The notes below the pieces were generated by a model, which ran no database searches, was not told the origin of the DNA, and saw only the letters and a program-made list of their open reading frames with translations. This document shows, one piece after another, positions 1 to 5,001 of a stretch of DNA of 7,414 nt (its first letter is position 1; every line of letters begins with the position of its first letter). This DNA comes from RGIG5612 sp963591145 (GTDB lineage: Bacteria > Bacillota > Clostridia > Lachnospirales > Lachnospiraceae): the NCBI GenBank assembly GCA_963591145.1, contig CAVARE010000086.1:1-7414 (forward strand), written 5' to 3'. The translations under genes were made by a program, and so were the position numbers.

Positions 1-439
1 TATATAGATGGTTACTGCTATTGGTTCGGTTCGGACGGCAGGATGTTGACTGGTTTGCAGACCATAAACGGCACATATTACTGGCTTGGGGATGACGGCA
101 AAGTCCAGACCGGTCTGAAGGAAATAGAAGGCGTTACGTATTATTTCTACAATGGAACAGTTAGGACAAATTGTTTCAAAGTAGTGGATGGAACGGCATA
201 CTATTTCGGGGAAGACGGCAAACAGCAGACATTGGAAGAGGGCTTACAGGAGATAGGCGGATATACCTATTGTATAGATGCAAACGGCCAGCTTAAAACA
301 GGTCTGCAGGAGATAGAAGGTGTTAAATACTATTTCTGGAGTGATGAGTGGAATTATGGACAAATGCTGACCAACGGTAATTGCTATATAGATGGTTACT
401 GCTATTGGTTCGGTTCGGACGGCAGGATGTTGACTGGTT
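1..439 (+). repeat. 55-bp perfect direct repeat pair (1-55 and 385-439)
   Basis: Bases 1-55 and 385-439 are identical and 384 bp (128 codons) apart, in frame. They encode the same segment, YIDGYCYWFGSDGRMLTG. The first copy is cut by the window edge, so the true repeat may extend further upstream. Identity at silent positions points to a recent duplication or conversion of a multi-module block in the first gene. Confidence 0.9.
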
Positions 440-1173
440 GGCAGAAACTAGATGGCAAATGGTATTACATCAGTGAGTCAGGAGAAATGGAAACAGGCTG
501 GATAAATGTCGGAAACACCTGGTATTACATGAATGCATCGGGAGTAATGCAGACGGGCTGGGTGCATGATGGAAGTACCTGGTATTACCTGGGAACAGAC
601 GGAGCCGTGACCACGGGATGGCAGAAAATCAGCGGTAAATGGTACTATATGTCTGAATCAGGCAGAATGGAAACAGGTCTGATAGATGTAAACGGAACCT
701 CATATTATATGAATGAGTCAGGTGTAATGCAGACAGGCTGGCAGCAGATTGACGGTACATGGTACTTCTTCAACAGCTCAGGAGCAATGCAGACTAGCTG
801 GTTATATCGTGGAACTGAAGGCGGCAAGGCTGTCTGGTACTACATGAATTCATCAGGAGCGATGCAGACAGGCTGGCAGTGGATTAACGGAAAATGGTAT
901 TTCTTTAATGACTCTGGCAGAATGCAGATAGGATGGGTGAAAGTCGCAAATACCTGGTATTACATGAATGCGTCGGGAGTAATGCGAACTGGTTGGGTGC
1001 AAGTTGGAAGTACCTGGTATTATATGAATACATCAGGAGCGATGCAGACAGGTTGGCAGCATATAAACAACAAGTGGTATTACTTCAATACATCAGGTGC
1101 GATGCTTAAAGGAACGCAGCAGATAAATGGCAAGAGCTACACCTTTAACAGTTCTGGAGCCTGGGTTGCATAG
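1..1173 (+). CDS. Cell-wall-binding repeat protein, C-terminal part (5' end outside window)
   Basis: The frame is open from base 1 to the TAG at 1171-1173, so this is the last 390 residues of a longer protein; the ATG at 43 lies inside a repeat and is not a credible start. Nearly all of it is about 19 modules of 19-25 residues of the choline/glucan-binding type (pattern GW-x4-G-x-WYY-x4-G-x-M-x-T). Such modules form beta-hairpins whose aromatic residues bind choline on teichoic acids or other wall glycans. The first 130 residues are irregular, with Leu often replacing the Trp of GW and several Cys; the rest is regular. The protein ends in a cap-like module lacking Trp (GTQQINGKSYTF...) and has no C-terminal catalytic domain, so any enzymatic domain must be N-terminal and out of view. 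A terminator lies about 150 bases downstream. The repeat family is clear; the ligand and overall role are not known. Confidence 0.93.
   Translation, partial: YIDGYCYWFGSDGRMLTGLQTINGTYYWLGDDGKVQTGLKEIEGVTYYFYNGTVRTNCFKVVDGTAYYFGEDGKQQTLEEGLQEIGGYTYCIDANGQLKTGLQEIEGVKYYFWSDEWNYGQMLTNGNCYIDGYCYWFGSDGRMLTGWQKLDGKWYYISESGEMETGWINVGNTWYYMNASGVMQTGWVHDGSTWYYLGTDGAVTTGWQKISGKWYYMSESGRMETGLIDVNGTSYYMNESGVMQTGWQQIDGTWYFFNSSGAMQTSWLYRGTEGGKAVWYYMNSSGAMQTGWQWINGKWYFFNDSGRMQIGWVKVANTWYYMNASGVMRTGWVQVGSTWYYMNTSGAMQTGWQHINNKWYYFNTSGAMLKGTQQINGKSYTFNSSGAWVA
616..930 (+). repeat. Five-module block shared with the NlpC/P60 gene (5821-6135)
   Basis: Five consecutive modules (20-20-20-25-20 residues) match the same five-module series at 5821-6135 in the last gene, in the same order and with the same lengths. 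By eye, the first 60 residues agree at 54 positions. DNA differences in the first 80 bases are mostly at codon third positions. This indicates a common block moved or copied between the two genes and since kept by selection on the protein. Confidence 0.85.
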
Positions 1174-1196
1174 CATGACAAAATAATTTGCGCAAG

Positions 1197-1216
1197 GTAG
1201 TTAATTATTTAACTAC
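1197..1216. other. Small perfect hairpin 3' of the first gene
   Basis: GTAGTTAA (1197-1204) and TTAACTAC (1209-1216) are perfect complements around a four-base loop. No T-run follows, so it is not a standard terminator. It may be a weak RNA hairpin in the 3' untranslated part of the first transcript; no function can be assigned. Confidence 0.4.
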
Positions 1217-1307
1217 TAATATGAGCAGTTGAAAATCAAATGCAACTTTTTATTGATATCCGCAGATATGGGTAAATCATCTTAATGGGCAAATAATGTA
1301 AATAACA

Positions 1308-1380
1308 TGATATGCATGGAAGGAGCCGTTCTTTAGGGAACGGCTTTTCTGATGTGGGAATGGTTTTAGCATGCATATCA
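1308..1380. repeat. 11-bp perfect inverted repeat enclosing the terminator
   Basis: TGATATGCATG at 1308-1318 is the exact reverse complement of CATGCATATCA at 1370-1380, separated by 51 bases that hold the terminator hairpin. Each arm contains the palindrome ATGCAT. It could be an outer RNA stem around the terminator, a paired protein site, or chance. Confidence 0.55.
1321..1350 (+). terminator. Rho-independent terminator of the first gene
   Basis: AGCCGTTC (1324-1331) pairs perfectly with GAACGGCT (1338-1345) around a short loop. The stem can lengthen with wobble pairs on both sides and runs into TTTTCT on the + strand. The minus strand lacks a T-rich tail, so the direction is +. It separates the first gene from the one starting at 1468. 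Confidence 0.8.
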
Positions 1381-1393
1381 ATACTTGTTGCAC

Positions 1394-1439
1394 AATGTTA
1401 CAAAATATGTTAAAGTTCTCGTAATAATTTTGTAACATT
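1394..1439. promoter_or_regulatory. 13-bp perfect inverted repeat over a candidate promoter
   Basis: AATGTTACAAAAT (1394-1406) and ATTTTGTAACATT (1427-1439) are exact reverse complements with a 20-base spacer; arm centres are 33 bp apart, about three helical turns. A possible promoter fits inside: TTACAA (1398-1403) as -35, 18 bases, TAATAA (1422-1427) as -10. The left arm covers the -35 and the right arm covers the expected start region, as in an operator bound by a dimer or by looping dimers. An RNA hairpin in the leader is the alternative. The regulator is not in the window. The dyad is certain; the promoter reading is tentative. Confidence 0.55.
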
Positions 1440-1455
1440 TACATATTTAAAAAAC

Positions 1456-1460
1456 AAGGA
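1456..1460 (+). promoter_or_regulatory. Ribosome binding site that decides the start at 1468
   Basis: AAGGA lies seven bases before the ATG at 1468. A TTG at 1465 is in frame directly before this ATG but sits only four bases from the site, so ATG 1468 is the better start. Confidence 0.75.
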
Positions 1461-1467
1461 TAATTTG

Positions 1468-3768
1468 ATGAAGAAAATAATTATTTCAATTGCATTAATT
1501 ATGGCAATAACCATGTCAAATATAATTATTGTAATGGCAGATATATCAGAAATGCAAGCAACATCGGATGATGAGGCGGTATATGAAATTGAAATGTATT
1601 CAGAAGTGATATCAGACGTCGAATGTACTGCAACAGATGAACAGATTTACGAGGAATTACAGTCGGATGACAATGTGACTCTTGATTCTACACAATGTGA
1701 TGTTGTTAATGAAAGTGCAGAATATGAGGCAGAAAGTACAACTGATTATATGTATGAAATTAATGTTTTGGAAGATGATGCAAATTCACAAGATACTTCG
1801 ATATCTTCAGAAAAAACATTTACAGATACAGAAGAGACAAATGAAACTGATGATAGCGAGAATTTGCAGGAAATCATCTATTCGAATGAGGAGGAAAATG
1901 TTGGCGAGATTGAGACGGAGGAATCTAATGAAGAAGCTCTCAATGTGTCAGCAGTGAAAGCTGTAAAGGCAGCAGCTTCTAATACCAGCATAGAAAATTA
2001 TTATACAAAATATGGTGATGAGTATTTTACCAATCGCATGTATGAAACCTACGATAAGTCAACAAAAAAATATAATTTGACATATACAGTTACGATGAAC
2101 GATGGCACTGTAATTACTGGTAATAAAGATGATTTGTATGCTAAGTTTGGTGAATATCCTGCATTTTCGCGTAAGGTTGAGTCAGCATCTGAGCTGATTA
2201 TATATGAAACATTTATGGGCAAGGTATACTTCGTTAGATTTAAGGTTACCACACATATTCATACGGTGATAATTGATAAGGCTGTTGCAGCAACGTCGAC
2301 AAGCACTGGACTTACGCAAGGGTCGCATTGCTCAATATGCGGTGATGTGATTGTAAAACAAGAAGTGATCCCTACGCTTTCTTCACATACTGGCTGGTAT
2401 AACGCAGACGGCTCATGGTTTTTCTATGACAGTTATGGCGCCATGACGAAGGGCTGGCTGTATAGAGGCATGTCAAATGATAAACCTGTTTGGTATTATT
2501 TTGATAGCAATGGAGTTATGCAGACAGGCTGGAAGCATATAAATGGAGTTTGGTATTATTTTGAATCATCAGGACGAATGGCAATGGGGTGGCTTAAAAT
2601 AAACGGAGCTTGGTATTACCTAAATGATGATGGTGCAATGGCTGTTGGTTGGAAGTCTGTCAACGGAGTATGGTATTACATGAATGCAAGTGGCGTGATG
2701 CAGACTGGATGGAACAAGGTGGGAAATTACTGGTATTATATGAACTCATCTGGTGCAATGCAGACTGGATGGAAGTCGGTAAACAATACCTGGTATTATT
2801 TTCATGATAGTGGTGTGATGGCTACAGGTTGGCTCTATAGAGGTACAGAGAATGGTAATGAAATCTGGTATTACATGAATGATTCGGGTGCAATAACATA
2901 TGGTTGGAAGCAGATAAATAATACTTGGTATTTCTTTTCATACAGCAGTGGCAGGATGACCACAGGCTGGCTCTATAGAGGTACAGAAAATAATAAGCCT
3001 GTCTGGTATTATTTTGGCAGTTCGGGCGCAATGCAGACGGGATGGAGAAAAATAAATGGTGAAATATATTTTCTGGATAGAACCTCGGGACGAATGGCTA
3101 CTGGCTGGTTGAAAGATGGCGATACCTGGTATTGCATGTTTTCAGATGGCACACTTATGACGGGTTGGCACTATATAGATGAGGCATGGTATTACATGAA
3201 AGGCAGTGGTGCTATGTTCGTCGGAACAATGGATGTGGATGGTTCAAGCTATAGCTTTGGAACGAATGGTAAGCTTTATAGAGTTATTAAGGATACTAGT
3301 AATAATGTAGTAGTTGCGAATGAATATGCACAGATGTCCACTCCTGATAGAAGTCAATTAGAACAGCTGTTATTGAAAAAATTAGATGGAGATGAGACAA
3401 GTGTTATTTGTTTGATTTCTTGGATGGAAGGAGAGGCGGATTATTCTGCAGATCCATATTTGGGCTACCTTTCTGCAAGTGCTGTCATAAATTCAATACT
3501 TGATTATCCTAGTATGTGGAAGGATGGGGCTGGATTTAGTACGATGAGCGGATGGGGCAGCTATTATAGCGAGTCTAAAGTGAGGGCAAGGTATGATAAC
3601 CAAAATTTGATGTCTTCTACATTGAAGTCTATATATCTTGCATTGAAATATCCTGTGAGCGGAATACATAATTGCTACGGCTTGTATACGTCTGGAATGT
3701 ATCCTACGTATTGTTACTATATAACGACTACGATCACAGCAGAAGGTGAACCGACAGCAGTATTTTGA
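1468..3768 (+). CDS. Secreted cell-wall-binding protein with SleB-like hydrolase domain
   Basis: This is a 766-residue exported protein. Residues 1-24 are a signal peptide (KK, a hydrophobic core, likely cut after VMA). Residues 25-165 are an acidic Ser/Thr/Glu/Asp-rich linker. Residues 170-262 form an unrecognised domain rich in Tyr and beta-prone stretches. A zinc-ribbon-like motif follows, with H265 and C288-x2-C291. Residues 308-604 hold 14 wall-binding modules; three (starting near 2452, 2827 and 2965) are long WLYRG modules, and the last lacks Trp like a cap. Residues 605-766 resemble the SleB/Hydrolase_2 family: WMEGEA puts the putative catalytic Glu at 656, followed by a YLSASAVINSIL helix like the family's VAAVVLNRV. 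Known members are lytic enzymes cutting peptidoglycan glycan strands, so this is probably a wall-anchored glycan hydrolase. The export and repeat calls are strong; the SleB-like call is moderate because the domain is divergent. It is likely transcribed alone from the promoter region around 1398-1427. Confidence 0.93.
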   Translation: MKKIIISIALIMAITMSNIIIVMADISEMQATSDDEAVYEIEMYSEVISDVECTATDEQIYEELQSDDNVTLDSTQCDVVNESAEYEAESTTDYMYEINVLEDDANSQDTSISSEKTFTDTEETNETDDSENLQEIIYSNEEENVGEIETEESNEEALNVSAVKAVKAAASNTSIENYYTKYGDEYFTNRMYETYDKSTKKYNLTYTVTMNDGTVITGNKDDLYAKFGEYPAFSRKVESASELIIYETFMGKVYFVRFKVTTHIHTVIIDKAVAATSTSTGLTQGSHCSICGDVIVKQEVIPTLSSHTGWYNADGSWFFYDSYGAMTKGWLYRGMSNDKPVWYYFDSNGVMQTGWKHINGVWYYFESSGRMAMGWLKINGAWYYLNDDGAMAVGWKSVNGVWYYMNASGVMQTGWNKVGNYWYYMNSSGAMQTGWKSVNNTWYYFHDSGVMATGWLYRGTENGNEIWYYMNDSGAITYGWKQINNTWYFFSYSSGRMTTGWLYRGTENNKPVWYYFGSSGAMQTGWRKINGEIYFLDRTSGRMATGWLKDGDTWYCMFSDGTLMTGWHYIDEAWYYMKGSGAMFVGTMDVDGSSYSFGTNGKLYRVIKDTSNNVVVANEYAQMSTPDRSQLEQLLLKKLDGDETSVICLISWMEGEADYSADPYLGYLSASAVINSILDYPSMWKDGAGFSTMSGWGSYYSESKVRARYDNQNLMSSTLKSIYLALKYPVSGIHNCYGLYTSGMYPTYCYYITTTITAEGEPTAVF
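2392..3282 (+). repeat. Array of 14 cell-wall-binding modules
   Basis: Fourteen modules of mostly 20-21 residues, with three of 25 residues carrying WLYRG. Consensus features are GW at the start, WYY in the middle, SG, and M-x-T at the end. The DNA is more AT-rich and more diverged between modules than in the first and last genes, and I saw no long perfect DNA repeat here, which suggests an older array with less recent exchange. Confidence 0.9.
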
Positions 3769-3794
3769 CCACTAAAAAGTATACAAAAAAGTAG

Positions 3795-3824
3795 TTGACG
3801 CTAATAAAATAATATATATTATAC
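3795..3824 (+). promoter_or_regulatory. Sigma-A-like promoter for the acyltransferase gene
   Basis: TTGACG at 3795-3800 is a good -35. Possible -10 boxes are TATTAT (3817-3822, spacing 16) and TTATAC (3819-3824, spacing 18) in a very AT-rich stretch. The start of transcription would be near 3830, giving a leader of roughly 55-60 bases before the ATG at 3888. No clear terminator is seen between the preceding stop at 3768 and this promoter, so some read-through is possible. Confidence 0.6.
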
Positions 3825-3875
3825 AAATATCACAGCAACATTGTGACAGAAAAATTGAGACCAATTGCAGTTTAC

Positions 3876-3881
3876 AAGGAG
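3876..3881 (+). promoter_or_regulatory. Ribosome binding site that decides the start at 3888
   Basis: AAGGAG lies six bases before the ATG at 3888. An in-frame GTG at 3843 would add 15 residues but would place this strong site inside the coding region, and it lacks a comparable site of its own. The protein then starts MERNKHVDVARG, which matches the usual family N-terminus. Confidence 0.8.
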
Positions 3882-3887
3882 AACATT

Positions 3888-4913
3888 ATGGAAAGAAATA
3901 AGCATGTGGATGTGGCACGAGGAATTGCAATGATATGCATTGTATTGGGTCATCTGGGCAATTCGGAAATTAATCGTGTTGTTTTTACATTTCATGTTAC
4001 GATTTTCTTTCTGCTTACCGGTTATTATACAAGTACAAAAACTTCAATTAAGGATTTTATAAAAAGAAAATTCAGAACCTTGATAGTTCCGTATGCAGTA
4101 ACATGTCTCATGGTTTTGGCACTGGTTGTGCCGCTTAATACACTTTTAAATGGTGGGGAAAATAATCTTGGCAGGCTGGAACAGTATTTTTTCGCTTCAC
4201 TTTATGGTGCTGGAGACAGTTACCAGGAACCATTTGTGATATATGAAATCGGGGCTATCTGGTTTTTGTTAGCTACGTTTTGGGGAACGATTTTTTTGAG
4301 ACTATTATTAAATCTGGAACGGAGCTGGCTTCGTATATTGATCGTAATATCTATCTTTGCAGCAGCTTATTATAGTAGCTCAATCTGTTGGCTCCCATTT
4401 AGCATTCAGGCTGGAGGATGTGCATTGCTTTTTATGTACATCGGATATATCGGCAATAGCATTGTGCCTGCAATAAAAAACTTAGGAATTGAGATAAAAA
4501 TAGCAATACTATGTCTGATGCTTTGGATTTGGATTGAATTCATATTTAATTTTCAGGGGTTCTGGCTCGTTCATTGCAATATAGGACGTGGAGCTGTGGA
4601 TGTGATAAGCAGCATTTGTGCGTGCTGCTGTGTGTTGTTTATAAGCTGGCTTATATGCAAAAAGCTGAATTTTATTGCAAATGCGCTTGCATATTTGGGT
4701 AGATATAGTTTGCTTGTGTTATCAGTCCACCTGGTAGAACTGGATACAGTGTGGTGGTGGAATTGCGCAACAATGCTGTTTGGTAATGATATAACAGAAG
4801 CGGGCTACCTGTGGTTTAGGATTATAGGCAAATTTGCCCTAATAATTCCTTGTGTGGTTATACTCTCGAAGTGGAGATTTTCAAGAAAAATATTCGGGTA
4901 TAGAGTGGACTGA
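3888..4913 (+). CDS. Acyltransferase family 3 (OafA/OpgC-like) integral membrane protein
   Basis: This is a 341-residue protein with about ten predicted membrane segments, the usual size of a stand-alone acyltransferase-3 protein. Family hallmarks: a short cytoplasmic start with D8 and R11 leading into the first helix, GH at 21-22, F-x-FH-x3-FFLLTGY with H36, and near the end YLGRYSLLVLSVH with H281. Members move acetyl or other acyl groups across the membrane onto extracellular or envelope glycans (O-antigens, capsules, peptidoglycan, periplasmic glucans). It lacks the extracellular SGNH domain found in OatA-type peptidoglycan O-acetyltransferases, so a surface glycan or teichoic acid is at least as likely a target; the substrate cannot be read from sequence. 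It has its own promoter at 3795-3824. The next gene begins 88 bases later with no clear terminator between, so the two may be co-transcribed. Confidence 0.92.
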   Translation: MERNKHVDVARGIAMICIVLGHLGNSEINRVVFTFHVTIFFLLTGYYTSTKTSIKDFIKRKFRTLIVPYAVTCLMVLALVVPLNTLLNGGENNLGRLEQYFFASLYGAGDSYQEPFVIYEIGAIWFLLATFWGTIFLRLLLNLERSWLRILIVISIFAAAYYSSSICWLPFSIQAGGCALLFMYIGYIGNSIVPAIKNLGIEIKIAILCLMLWIWIEFIFNFQGFWLVHCNIGRGAVDVISSICACCCVLFISWLICKKLNFIANALAYLGRYSLLVLSVHLVELDTVWWWNCATMLFGNDITEAGYLWFRIIGKFALIIPCVVILSKWRFSRKIFGYRVD

Positions 4914-4988
4914 TGATGCCAATTGCCGTTAGGGAGCATTTTAAGTATCGAATTTTTTGACGGGTTATAAGGCAGACTGACAACTGAT

Positions 4989-4994
4989 GGGAAG
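4989..4994 (+). promoter_or_regulatory. Weak ribosome binding site of the NlpC/P60 gene
   Basis: GGGAAG ends seven bases before the ATG at 5002. It is a poorer match to the anti-Shine-Dalgarno than the sites of the two preceding genes, but no better site or start is near; the ATG leads straight into a signal peptide, which supports it. Confidence 0.45.
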
Positions 4995-5001
4995 ACTTTA
5001 A

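Noticed and set aside
1682..1957. 91-codon + strand frame inside the acidic linker of the SleB-like gene
   Set aside because: A shifted reading of Glu/Asp-rich codons gives a Lys/Met/Arg-rich nonsense protein; it lies fully within the real gene.
3830..3846. TCACA/TGTGA dyad before the acyltransferase as a regulator site
   Set aside because: Only five bp with a seven-base loop, and the half-sites are in the reverse order of a CRP-type site; chance is likely in this AT-rich leader.
3843..3887. GTG at 3843 as start of the acyltransferase
   Set aside because: The strong AAGGAG at 3876-3881 would be inside the coding region, the extra 15 residues do not look like the family N-terminus, and the GTG has no good site of its own.
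4291..4297. Seven-T tract in the acyltransferase, and a seven-A tract at 2064-2070, as phase-variation sites
   Set aside because: A/T runs of seven are common in AT-rich coding DNA and do not stand out as the G8 tract does.
4957..5001. TTGACG at 4957-4962 as a promoter of the NlpC/P60 gene
   Set aside because: No acceptable -10 box lies 16-18 bases downstream, and the TTATAA at 4965-4970 lacks a matching -35. Co-transcription with the acyltransferase is equally likely.
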